In this document: piece by piece, positions 33,297 through 45,915 of the stretch
Layout of the letters: every line of letters begins with the position of its first letter
Position numbering within the stretch: the first letter of the stretch is position 1
Assembly: GCA_035041965.1 (NCBI GenBank)
Contig: JAPYMA010000710.1
Span: forward strand, 1-64,000
Length of the DNA stretch: 64,000 bases
Origin: Anisakis pegreffii
Lineage: Eukaryota; Nematoda; Chromadorea; Rhabditida; Anisakidae
Direction: 5' to 3'
Notes under the pieces: model-generated
Told to the model about the DNA's origin: nothing
What the model saw: only the letters and a program-made list of their open reading frames with translations
Database searches by the model: none
Translations under genes and position numbers: made by a program

Positions 33297-35151
33297 ATGT
33301 CCACAAATCCATTCGACGAGGATTATCATGATTATACTGGCGCTTTGTCGGCATCTGGTAGGCATCTGTTCTTCACTGGTTTTATTCATTTCGTATTTTT
33401 ATTCACGAATACTTTTCTGGCCTTATTCATTGCACTTAAAGTTTTCTGTGCTTTATATTCAGCGAGTGGGTTTGGAGAGGTGACAAGGTTATGTTTTTGA
33501 TTTTCAATTGATGCTTAAAGGGCCGACGAAGAATTATACATCAGTTGGCAATAACAGTGTAGAGGATGATGTGAACTATTACGAGCGTGAGATTGAGAAA
33601 TACATGCAAGAGTCATTGGATAGTACACAACGCTCAAGAAGGCAGTTGGATCAAAGTGAACAAATTGGTGTTGCCACTGCACAGGTTTGTGTTGCGTGAC
33701 GAGTGCTTTCCATTGATACTGTCAGTATTCTTCCATCGATGGCCACTTGAAGTTAAAAGCAATTTATTTTGTGATTAATTTGCACATTCTCGTATGCAGT
33801 TGCTGGGGGATGTTCCATGTTGAAATACGCTCATGCTCATTATACGGAACACTTCAGGATTTATTGACTCAACGTGAGAAGCTCGAAAATGCTGAGAAGA
33901 ATCTGGAGGAGATCGATAAAGTGACGAAGATGACACAACGAAATTTGAACAGCTTAAAATCTGTGTTTGGTGGTTTCTTCAAGAATAAATTCTCTCGTGC
34001 ACCCAAAGAAAATAATGAGGTGAGGGAATTTTCTTGAAGTTTAACTTAGGTCTAAATTCAACTCATTCACTAAACATGAATTCAGTATATCGTTTGTTTT
34101 ACGTCATCCGCTATTTTCAACATATTTCACTTGTTCAGACATAATTTTCTATTGAATAGTGTAGAAACAGATATGTGTGCGAACAGTAATGAAATTGTTG
34201 CAGAAGATGTCATCATCAAAATCGGATAATCGTCTCAACAAAACAGTTGATAAGTTGACCTCAGCAGATTCGACTAGCTCATATACGGGTGGTGCGGTAT
34301 CAGCATCAGGTCCGACTTTAAGTGAAAGCTCAAGAGCTGCGATTAAGGGGACGCGTTGGGAAACAATGGACAATGAGATTGATTCGAACCTTGGTTAGTG
34401 AGTTGGGCTTTGAACCATTCCCACTCCCTGCTCTTGTTGAATCCGTTCACTGAAATGATGTTTACCTGAAGTTGTAATCTTGAACAGTTATTGAATGTTC
34501 CGATCGGGTCAATATTTTGAAATGAGAACTGAGAAATGAAATCTGTGTTTCGAACTGTTGTGTTGAAGATTCAATGAGTTCGCAGTTGGCACGTTTACGT
34601 GATCTCGGATCGGCGATAGGTGATGAGGTCGACTCTCAGAACGAACTGCTCGATCGCATACAAATGAAGGCCGAACGGAATGATTCTCGTGTCAAAGACC
34701 AGGACACTCAGGTTATCCATTTTATCTCGTGATCTCCATTGCAAAAGTCTTCTGCATTCATTTGATTCATAACTGAAAGTTCTATAATGAAGAATTTAAT
34801 CGAATGGAGCAATCTCATCCGGATTATTTTAACGTAAATCGTTTTCACTTGATAGTTATCTCCATTCCTAGTCAGCTTTATTTTCTGTATTACTCAGCAA
34901 ACAGAGAAGGAGAATATGGTCGGAAAAGGAAGACGTTCGAATGCCAGTTTTGTTTTTGATAAGTGATCCTCTCGCTCGGTGGTATTTCATTGAAGATTTC
35001 ATCTTATCAAAATATCAGAAGTTTGTGATCGTTGAGGAGATAGATAACGCATGAGTTTTGCCGATTGTTTCAGATGCGAAGGATTCTTGGTAATGTCGAA
35101 AAACAAGACGAACAGAAGCCAGCAATTCCAACTGTTAGTAAACGCAAGTAA
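33297..35151 (+). CDS. snap-29: SNAP-29 Qbc-SNARE
   Basis: Exons 33297-33357, 33521-33684, 33858-34019, 34204-34393, 34569-34711 and 35074-35151 give 265 aa. The N-terminus MSTNPFDED has the NPF motif known in SNAP-29 to bind EH-domain proteins. The first SNARE helix spans exons 2-3 (RQLDQSEQIGVATAQ / DLLTQREKLENAEKNLEEID) with the zero-layer Gln at about residue 80. The second SNARE helix is in exon 5 (LARLRDLGSAIGDEVDSQNE, LLDRIQMKAERND) with its Gln at about 216. The palmitoylated Cys cluster of SNAP-25 is absent, as expected for SNAP-29. The protein drives endosomal, secretory and autophagosome-lysosome fusion. The last codons AAG TAA overlap a perfect donor (AA|gtaagt), so an extra 3' exon cannot be excluded. 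Confidence 0.95.
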
Positions 35152-38100
35152 GTGAATTTTTGAATTACCGGTATGAGCCTTCAGCATGAAAAACAATCGC
35201 TACATTTGATTTCAGTTCTAATTTCACGGGATTTTATCGGATAGAAAAGTTATCGTTTTAGTTAGCGTATTTATTCAGTCCGATTGAAGATATTTGTTGT
35301 CTATACAAACCGTCAACGACGAGTGAAATACGTGTTCAGATTGATTGAATAAATGAGTTCGTTTGTGAAGCAATCCTATGAAATTGATTCAAGGGTAATG
35401 TACAGCGCAATGCGAAGTGCCTTCTGATTACATCGATCCGTCCGTTCGAGCTCGTTTCGCTGATTTTCGTCGAACATCATCCAATGTGTTTTGCGCTCAA
35501 CATCTGGGTTAAACATACACCAATCTGTAGACCTACATACCAACTCAAGATAACGAACTGATATTCACTGGCATGTGTTCACCATATTAATTGTTTTTCT
35601 ATGGTATCATCATTATTTCTCATCGATTATGCTCATTTGTCGGCTGAAAACTTAACCGGTTTATAAACATCATGTGAGTTGCTTTCGATCGAAATTCATC
35701 TTCGATTCGGTCCTACGTGATTCGGTTTTTTAGTGAACCGTTTTTGAAGTAAATCGTAAGCGTTCACATTTATGAAGTGGCGATTTTTTTGTAATTATTG
35801 TTTCGAATGAATTGAAAAATTTCATGTGTTCTTGCGAAACGTTTTTTGTCGCTGTCGAGTGGTGGACGTTGTTTGTTTTTGCCAAAGGTTTTTCGGTCTT
35901 TAAAGATTCCATTTTGCTGCACGAATGCTTCGGAACATATATTTTGACACCCTTCAAATGATTCTTCTGTTGTTTTCTCAAAAATTTTGAATGGACGGAG
36001 AGATTTCAGTGAAGTTATTCGGAATAGTAATTTCATTGAATTCTTAACGATTTCGTTGAAGTGATATTTTACAATCGATCATTCGAATATATTCATTGTG
36101 ATCTTTCGTTGACTTTGTGATTATTGCAACACTGTGGCGATATTTAAAATTCTGTTTTCGTTGTTCATCTCTTAATGAAATCTCATTATCAATGTTCTCG
36201 AGTCATCGTAGTGAGAACAAAAATATGTTTTATTTCGATTACATCCTTTCGGCTCCCAGTCAGAAAATGATAGAAATCGTGATAACTTTGTCCCTTTTGG
36301 AATCCCTCATCGTGTAGTGATGGATCCAATTTCAATCAACGATTGTGTTTGGAACATGAATACTGAACGTTTTTTCAATGCTTATTCAATTTTTTGCCAA
36401 ATCGCTGTTCCATTCGTGCACTCTTCTCTTCTTTCCTCGGTAAAAGTATCATCATATGAGGATTGTTTGCTATTGCAATAAAAGTGTCCATGTATGACAA
36501 AATATAAAACTTCTTTCTTCATTCCTTCCAGTTTTGTCCGCACTCTGTTTATATGTTACTTCTGTTCTCTGGAAACTCGTCTATCAGACATTATTTTTAT
36601 TTCCTCATTGATACAATTCAACTGCAATGAATCTGTGAGATTTCATTTCATTATTCTTCTTCATTTGTTTTATTGTCGCTTTTCAGTGATTTCGTTATCA
36701 TTCAAATGTGATTTTCAGTGTTTCGTCATCCCCAATATGATAAATATTTGAGTGATTAATTTTTCACCATAAACAGCTGAAATTCTCATCAAACCAAGCT
36801 TCCCATGCAATAGGTTTGCAGAATAAAATTTACTTGTAAGCAGCTTTTTGAGTAATTGAAATCGTCCAGTCACTCGTTAGTGTTTGCTGAGCTCAAGGAA
36901 ATGTGGTGAAGTAGGGTCGTGCAAACAGAAGCAATTGTGCGATTCTAGGGATAATGTTAGGCATGAAACGATCGTTGTCCTTGGCAAAACTACTTCAAAA
37001 TAATGAGGAAGTGATTCAGAAATTTTCACTCTTCGTAATGTTTAAGAAATCAACTAATAGTAAGTAAGAGTAATGATCTCGTCTTGTCTTGGTCACTCAT
37101 CATTCATCAGATGCTCCCGTGGTGACATTCGAACTGCTTTGTCAGAGCTCATTGCAACCATTGATTTACTGCTTAATAAAATTAGTTATGGAGGTTAATA
37201 TTTGTAATTTAATGAGCCGTTATACCAAATATCAGCAACTGAATACTTCAGTCGTCAATATAACAGACATCAAAAATGATCGGGAAGTGAACAACCGCGG
37301 CTATGTTTGCCGTTATGCGTTCACGCGGATATAAAACGTCTAATCCGTGCGTTCGATACGACCCGTTGTGAAATATAAGTCTTTCAAGATTGATGTATAT
37401 TCGGCGTTCAAAATCGTTGCTTGAAAGCGTCGATGCATCTCCGATCATAAATTTGATACATTTCTAAGATCACATTCCAGACAGAGCACACCACTGCATT
37501 GCAATAAAAACAATTGAAAAGCAACTATCGTAGCATTTGGTGGACGACTGATGAAATGGATGAAAGTAATGTGAAGTGGTTGAGATGTTGGTATTTATTG
37601 ATGTGGTTGATGGCTGCTTAATGGATCAGTTTGGATTTGATTCATCCTTTAAAGCATCGTATGAAATTATTTGATGATTTTGCTCGATCAGTACTGCAAA
37701 GATTATAACGTTTAGTTATCATCCAAAAACATTGGTTCTGGTAGGCCGAAATGATTTTAGAAGATGTAATGAAATAACGACAATTTAATCTCATACGATT
37801 GATATGTTTATTTATACGATATCGGTTTGTTGTTTGCATTTCGTCTTGTTTTAATGTGTTGTGTAATTTTTGAATGCATAAATCGTATATGAAATGCTCA
37901 GAGACAAATCGAAGGGTTTATATTAAGATCAGATTTGCCATCATTAACATCGTCATCAACAACATTTATTGTGCACTCTATGACTGACTGCTGAAACGAT
38001 CAGCTCCTGAGGCGTTTCAAAAAGCTTAAGCCACACACACCAATGGGTTTGGCTTATGCAAAAAGATAGCCTTTAGCAAGAGTAGCAGCAACAACAAACA

Positions 38101-38204
38101 TATAATATCGCTCAGTTCAGTGTTATGGCATTGGCTCCTTCAATTCAGTCCTCTAAGCACGCATTCTTCTTCTTCTTTCCGAACCATTCAAATTCTCCAC
38201 ACCA
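35152..38204. other. Intergenic; nothing supported
   Basis: A 3 kb AT-rich stretch with short frames only (e.g. 35770-36036 minus, 37089-37334 plus), none with splice context or recognisable motifs. Confidence 0.45.
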
Positions 38205-41200
38205 ATGCTCATCAACGCATTAATTACCACTCATCCCTTCTCACTTCTTTTATTACTTCTCCTTCTGTTCACTGATGTTTGCTCCACTCATTGGACCAGC
38301 TCAGCATACCCGGACTTACGCGGTCCGTCGGTTGTCAAATGCGGCGTTTCACCACGGCCCGGAACGCTTCTGTACTTATGTGACCCTGATCGGGTTTTGA
38401 ATAAAACTGCAGGTTCGTTTCAGCTAGTTGATACGAATGAAATATGGTATTTCCAACAGCAACATCATTAACATTAATCATCTCAATATGAGCGCGTAAT
38501 TTTAATCGTCTCGTTATCTTTTAATCATATACGAAATGGTTTCCATCGATTCACTGTGGAAAAGTGCAATAGTGCGTGAAGCTCATCAGTTAGAATGCAA
38601 TTAAAATAATGCTACATTAAAGGATCATCAAGTCACTAAAATTGTGGCAATATTTAACATCACTTGCACTCGTTGGAACGATAATAGCTGTTTCTTATCA
38701 GATATTCTTGCCACCGAACTATCTCGATGTATAAACTTTAAAATGAAATATTTCTGTCTCGCATGGAATAAAAAAGTTCCAATCCTATTGACGAGTCTTA
38801 AAGTTATGCGTCGTGACAGGTTGATTTGAGATGAAATTTGGTGGTGTTAACTTTTTTTTCTCGCACCGTTCACTGTTGTTTATCAAGTAATATTTAGAGG
38901 GGTTTTGATGTAGCTGATTCGAACAGAAATAAGCATTATTGACAGCTGATTATGTCATTTCTTATTGAATGAATGCTCTTGCTGAACGATGATATTGAGG
39001 GATTATGTACACACATCTGGTTGAGTATGTGTGAACAATAATCGAAATGATTCCGATGAGTTATTGCTTGCATTTTCGAGTGAGGAGAAATTTGAGTTTT
39101 CCGCATTTGAAAGAATGTTTCGTTAGAAAGTAAATGATGAATGTTTCCGGTCGGGTATTTCTCAGCTGAGAATCAACTGCAGTTGACAGAATTGATTCAC
39201 TCACCTAAGATATTCGTTGGAAAAGAGTTTTCATCGAATTTCTTAATTTGGACTCAGCTGCTTTCCACATCAGCAGGCAAGATTAATGTGAGCATAAATT
39301 CAACTGTCTGGATTACTTTATTGCGCTCTTTGTACGGTTGTTGTAATGTTATTTACTCAACCATATTACAAGCTTATTACTTATGTGATGTGCATATATT
39401 AAGTATGTTCATCATCCGTTTAACAAGCGAATAATTTACTGACAAGTAAATGAAGCCTTTCAAGATGGTTGTCACCTATGGAGTGTTGTTGATAGTTGTC
39501 TATTGCTATGTCATCGAACAACTGTTGCAGTTCGTTACTTGTTTACTTCGATTGAACGTTTTACCTCGAACAGGTGCGTTCTTTTTCTGTTGGATATATT
39601 CATTCGTATCTGATTGTCACACGTTTCGATGAGTCATTAATTTCCAAAACGACGACAGCTTTTCAAAACTCGGTGATAACTTGTCATATTTCAAGTTTGC
39701 TGTAAAAGTTTCGAAACATTTTATTTATTTGCACTACGGCTCTCTGAAATCAGCTCGCAAGGAACCAAAAGGTGGCAATGCTCAGATGGTCGAAAATTCC
39801 ATGTAATTTTGGTTTCTCGTACTCCTCTTACACCACTTTCGAAGATTAATTCAGGCGTTAGTAAACCAGTTAGCAGCAAACGTAAAATTAGAAAGACTAA
39901 TGAAATCGTATTTCGATCATTTTCAATGATTTTAGTGACATCTAGCTGGCGAAAGTTGAATTCAATTGCGTTCTTTTCAATGAGCACTTTGTCGAAGTGC
40001 ACTAGTTGCTGGAACAAATGTTACGGGCTCGAATATCAATACCTAGCAATTTCGATGCCTACGAGTTTTCGTCTCTTAGATAAATGCGCTCCATCAAAAA
40101 GCTATCAATCAGTTGTTCTCATGGAGCATAAAAACGTTCCAGTTGAACGCTTTGAGAATGTTCACCGAGGTGCGATCCTAGAGAAATGTTTGGTTTTTTG
40201 TTTTGCTGATTAATGAAACAGTTAAAGTTGCCGAATGAAATGCGATCAAACTAACATCAAGGTCTTAGTGGTGGCTGAGATCTGCAGTGAAAATGTGAGT
40301 AAGATTAGGTGGAAAGGTTGAAGAGAAGAGAGAGTTAACAAACCTCAAAGACAACAAATGGATAATTAATGCGATCAGAAAATGCATTTATTAGCTAACA
40401 TGCACGAAAGTGTTTGCAAAGGAACCATATTTCATCGTAACTCGATGAAATATAGGCAAATGAAAGAGGTCGTTCGCAACGACAAAAGAAACAAATATGG
40501 AAAATTAAAATGGTTTGATAAGAAATGTGAAACGTTCTTCTCGTTTTCTTATGACAGCTAGTGGTTAGTCACAATAATTTTTCGTGTAAACTCATTCGTC
40601 ATGCAGTCTTCTCTGAAAATTTCATACACTTTACCGAGCGAAGGCTAACTCTTCTGGAATTTAGTTGCTTTCAATCGTTCTGAAGACGGAATCAATTTTG
40701 TCTCATTCGTTGTGGAGTTATTAATTCTATTTGTGAACAGTTCTTCATTCTGTCATGCTGAAATTTCGATCGTGAACTAGAAACATTTGAAGCAAATCAA
40801 CGAAACGAATAATACCACCTCAGTGTTGTCGCATCACTCACGACCGATACTCATTACAAATCAGTAAATTTAACGCTGACTTCGATTCCTAACAGGAGAC
40901 TTGTACTGAGACTCATTTAGATTTGTCACATGGATCATTGTTACAAAAAATAATTTGTAACCGCAGAGGAAAAGTGGCTTTGGGAATGTTGCGAAAAGTT
41001 GCGCAAGAAAATGGACGAAGGAAGCCTATTCAATTAAAAAGATGTTGTTTTAAGTGATGACTGATACTGAATCAGGAGAAATATGATGCTCTTCGAAGAG
41101 AGGAACAAGCTTAGAAATGTTTAGCATTTTTGCAAAAGTGTTCTCGGATCAGGCAAACAGGAAATTACATGCTCTTTCTTCAAGGCTGTTAAGAGTCAGA

Positions 41201-44200
41201 CTTTGATCTAAGAAAAAATCCGATTTCAGGAGAAAAACTGAACGAACGTTTGCATGAATTAGCAGTTGGCACACCGTGTCATTGTCAGCGACGTTCGCAG
41301 TGTACATCCGGTGATGAGCTGAGCAGTCCATTTCACGGATTCATCGTTTCGGTTGCGTTGGTCAACAATCTTCATATGACCATTCACAGCCCTTCTGAGC
41401 AGTTAGTGTTCATTCTTGGTATTTCAGCCATAACTGCTTAATAAGGATGCAGTGATGAGCACATCAAAAGTGTCCATAGAAGCGTTAAAATCCCCATTTT
41501 ACTGAATGCAAGTATCAAGCTTATTCGGTAGGCAGCTCACTGTGAAGCGATGAATTGAAATGATCATTCCTAATTGCAATCGCCATTACATGAAAGGAGA
41601 TCAGTGGAAAAAGTCACTCGCTAACTTCTCTGTGAATGTCACCGATGAAATATTTCCTAATGTTTCTGAGTGACTTCTCGAAAAACTGAAATTACACATC
41701 GTCGTAAAAATGTTCATATCCCTGATGAATGATTTGTTGAGTGGAACGTGTGCTTGGTTGGTTATCTAAATTGCTTTCTTGATTAATGACATCATTCACT
41801 GCATTCATTAGTTAATTGTTATGCGTTATTCAGTTGAATATACTTGTTGGATTGGTTGCTTTCGTTGTAATATTAAATACTCACTTGAATGATTTAGCAG
41901 TAAACAAATCAACGATTTAGCAGGTGAATAAATTTGAAAAGAATCACAAACACCTTCACATCAAGTTGGCGTTCAATGAGTTAGGCATTTGAGTTATGCA
42001 ATAATAATATGTTGTAATCATAAAACAAAATTCGGAGAATGTGGGTGAACAACCAGCATATTATGTTTGCTGTGTATAAAAGCAAAACCAATCTTCGATC
42101 CTCTTATTATCAGTTAGTTCGATTGCGTTTTTTTTTTGGTTCAGTTAAAGAGGATCAAAGAAAAACGCTGCGTTGAGAGAATGCTTTCGAGATGAAAATA
42201 ATCAGTGACAAGAACGTGAAATAAAGCATTTAAAGTGTCATCGCGTGCATATTTTAATGTTTCCTACTTTTGAAGTGCAAACGATTGATCTATTCAATTT
42301 TCTCTCAACTCGTTCCTATATTAAATCCTGAAGCCATAAGAAGCAATTCCTAAAGAGCTGAAAAGACTTTCAGTTTGAAATATGTCAGTTTCTTAATGAG
42401 AATTCGATGGTTAAAATCGTTGAGTTGATGTGTCTAGGCGTTACTTTGACATTTTATGCACAATAACGTTCATTTGAAAATCGAATGTGAGCGGTTGGTC
42501 GAACGCTTGTAAAAATTTGGTTTTACTCGATAATTTAGTAATGCATAGAACTTTTGTGGGAAATTCTACGTGCAAATGCATAAATCATAAAATGTCAATG
42601 AATGAATACCGATTTAATTCAGACGTCCCCGTATTTTAGAAACACTTGTGATTGCTTGCTAGAGCGTGTTTTAAAAACGTCAGAATATTCAATATCCTCA
42701 TTAATATTCATTCATTCCATTCGTATAAGCCCCCATTTGATTAATCCCTCAAAACAAATTTGATCCCAACTGATCTTTCTAAAATTCGTTCTTCTCCATA
42801 TACATGAGGGCCCCTCTGTGTGTGAATCTCTCTAATCATCTTGACATACCATTAATCAAATTCTCTGTGTGAAAACCTCGCGTGTTCACCGATAAACATA
42901 AACATGCATGTAAAAGTCATCCATCCACACAACTTGAATTTAAGTTATTTCAACATTCTTTTGAAAATAGCATTTGAATTGCAATTAAAATGATGGGAAC
43001 AGATGTTTATTCTGAATTCTAGAAAACTTTTCTCAAACTTATGATGATATTATTGCATGAGACTGTGGAAAAAGCGAGAGTAGTGCACAATATCAATTGC
43101 GTTCATAAGTTCCACGAGGTGTCCTTCGCACACGCGATATCTATTTCATATTGGATTTAAAACATGATCTACGCAAAAACATGACATAGACTTAGGGTTT
43201 CGATTACATTCCACCAATGGTTAACTGTACTTCTTCGACTTTCTATGTAGTGATGAATCTTTGAGAAGCAACAGCAGAAAAACATTCGTCTGATGTACTT
43301 TACTTCCGTTGACCACCATCGGCTGGAATGCTCCTCAAAAATGATCAAGTTCAAGATTGAAAAACAGAAAGAATTTTCGAAACATTACATCTCCTAACCG
43401 TCCTCGCTGACTAACAAGTGCATCTGCTTTGAGTTCAATAAACAACTGATCTGGTTCGAAACAATATAAACACGTTGATGTACTTTAGTTGTTCATATCT
43501 CCTTTCAGTGCTGCTCATGGACTGAACTGTTCAATCATCGAGCATTTTCACTGAAAATCGTTGTGAACTGTCAGCAGTTAAATTGAATGAGTGACAATGC
43601 TGACTGAAGCTGTTGCGTTCGTAATGCAACAATAATGAAATGATTTAAAAAGAATTGCAGGCAATTGGTCGACCGTGCAGAGGGTTTCTGTCGTACTTTA
43701 GAAGGACGATGGGCACTTGGCGATTGTGGAAATTCGGTTATTGTTTTCGTTTGGACACATTACAAAAAGGTTATTTGTTGACTGTAGAACGGATCGTTCA
43801 CTATTGCTATTGTCTGTTTTTTTTGTTTGTTACATTGAGTTCGTGAATCAGTAAAACTCGGCTAGCATTCCGTTCGATGCGACATCTGCTGACAGTGTCG
43901 ATAGCAATCAATCCGTTCATCCGTTCGCGTCTTTTTGACTCACTGTAGGAACAAGGAAACACATAATAATGAGAAATATTTCTTGATTAAGCGTTTGAAA
44001 CGAGACTATTGGGAAAGCGTTTCGAATGAGGACAAAATCTGAGTGAATAAATCGCAATTTGTGTATAGCTGTTTTGCAGTCAATTTTGATGTATTGCGTT
44101 CTTGTGTAGTGTTTTCAAAGTTCTTTCATCATTTAGAGCAATGAATTCGATGTGTTTAAATTGTTTCAAATATGCATATGTTGTTGTTTCAACATTTTTG

Positions 44201-45780
44201 GTATCAGAAATGAAATAATGCTGAATTTGAATTGAACTCTATTAAATTTGTGTCAAAGACATACTTCATTTTGATAGATTTAGTTGGTGATTTGGCCAGC
44301 GAGGCTTGCCGAGAAATATGTTACAGCGGATGAAAGGCGGCAAATTCTATCCAGTGTTAATTCATTGGTACAGACTGATCAGTGGTCTGAAGCACTTACA
44401 CAAGTTGTTGGTTGGTGTTTGCGTTGTAATTCTGAAAATGTTTGACATTCTTCAAGCCGATATAAATCATTATCACTTTCAAAATATAACATCGCTGCGT
44501 TATGAAGTTGTGATATGCATTTATACAACGGCACATATAATGACGTTACATCAGAACATAAACTGAAACAATCTTGTTCTTCATGCTGTAGTTTTTCTTG
44601 CACTGACAGACCCGTTGTGAAGCTGGAAGTGAGTTCATTCATTAACGATTGATCCGACAAAGTATGGCATAGGACAGTGTAGGACGGTCATTTCATGCAT
44701 TCTTAAACGTTCGCCCATCAATTTTTACTTTGGACGATCGCTCCATAAACAACTGCCCACATGATTCATAGTGGTTTATCATTTGAGAATTTCAAAAAGT
44801 TTCATGCTTTTCAACTTATCACATTCTCATAAAACTCTGTGATTTTCTCACATCTGCAAATGGAAATAATTGATGCGGAAATGAACGGAAAGAACATCTG
44901 CACACTTAATTAAAGCGACGGGTTGAAAGTTGCTTGCTGAGATATTGCAATGAAAATTCGCTGAAGCAGGTGACTGATTGTTGCAGTGAAATTTTGAGTG
45001 TTTCAGCAGCATTACATCGTGAATTACAAGGCGAACCGTCTGATCGAGTTGATACAGGAACACTTTCGTTGATCATCGCCGTATTCGTTGCATCACTGAT
45101 CGTTGTTTTAATCACATGTTCGTTGTTCTGTTCTTTTCTCTCCCAACTGCAATTCAACTACTCACTCTCTACGCTTCCATATGAACTGAAGCAAATTTTC
45201 TTTTCACAACTTCACTTCGTCACTGCAAAATCTCAGATAACTTTTCTTTCGTAATGTGCAGTGATGCGTGCACAGTCAATGGTAAAGCGAATGATAAATG
45301 ACATTGGAAAATGCATTCAAACGAGATTGTTATCGAATTGTCTTAATCCATTGTGCGTAATTGTGAAGCAAAAAAACATGATAGAAAATGCTGTCGGAGT
45401 GTAACACGATTAGTGCATCGAAAAGTGCAGTATTGTTTTCGGTTGCATTTAAAGGCAATTTTCACGGATCAATCTTACTCGAATATTCTTCATCTAAAAC
45501 AGAGTATTTGTTTGGATGATGGAATTGAGAGATTGATTCTGTTGTAAGGAATTTGCTTGATATTTCAGGTTGCGTTTGTGCAATTCGGTGTTGTGGCAAT
45601 CTCAGAAATGGAGAACACGAGAATGTTCGTAAGGCAGTGCAACGAGTTGGCAGTATCCGTGCCGAAGTGATCAGACGTGGTAGTCAGTTTCGGCGATCTT
45701 TCTCGAGATCACCAAAGTTCTCGATAAGGAGCGATAATCCGATCGATGCGAGTTTCTACCCTGATACAACGGTTGTTTAG
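38205..45780 (+). CDS. MOLO-1-like TPM-domain transmembrane protein
   Basis: Exons 38205-38412, 41230-41401, 43661-43769, 44284-44410, 45007-45117 and 45569-45780 give about 312 aa. A strongly hydrophobic signal peptide (FSLLLLLLLLF) precedes the extracellular TPM-type domain: AYPDLRG, CGVSPRPGTLLYLCDPDRVL, GTPCHCQRRSQC, HGFIVSVALVNNL, FCRTLEGRWALGDCGNSVIV, PARLAEKYVTADERRQIL. One TM helix follows (TGTLSLIIAVFVASLIVVLI), then a Cys cluster and a basic, Ser-rich cytoplasmic tail (RRGSQFRRSFSRSPKFS). C. elegans MOLO-1 is an auxiliary subunit of levamisole-sensitive acetylcholine receptors; this gene may be its orthologue or a paralogue. Introns 1 and 2 are 2.8 and 2.3 kb. The exon 4-5 junction has two phase-consistent solutions (44410 to 45007, or 44414 to 44987, the latter 8 residues longer). 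Confidence 0.9.
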
Positions 45781-45832
45781 CTGTGTCATCACACCGAGAT
45801 GTTTCCACTTGAACATAGCTCAACGAACATTT

Positions 45833-45915
45833 CATAATTCGAGGAGAAGCCTCGAATTATGGAATGAGATGATGATAAGAGAAAAGTTACCTATGCGTCC
45901 CTCGAACGCATGGGT
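45833..45915. other. Two adjacent hairpins downstream of the MOLO-1-like gene
   Basis: CATAATTCGAGG (45833-45844) and CCTCGAATTATG (45850-45861) form a perfect 12 bp stem with a 5 nt loop. ACCTATGCGT (45889-45898) and ACGCATGGGT (45906-45915) form a 10 bp stem with one G-T wobble and a 7 nt loop. They lie 50-135 bp after the stop codon, probably in the 3' UTR. Confidence 0.7.

Noticed and set aside
34149..34373. Minus-strand 74-codon frame
   Set aside because: It is antisense to SNAP-29 exon 4.
35770..36036. Overlapping 83- and 88-codon minus-strand frames downstream of SNAP-29
   Set aside because: Lys/Phe-rich translations of AT-rich DNA with no splice context.
39809..40213. One of the longer open frames (134 codons, plus), with a 98-codon minus-strand frame opposite
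   Set aside because: It lies inside the 2.8 kb first intron of the MOLO-1-like gene, has no family motif, and both strands are open together, which suggests chance rather than a gene.
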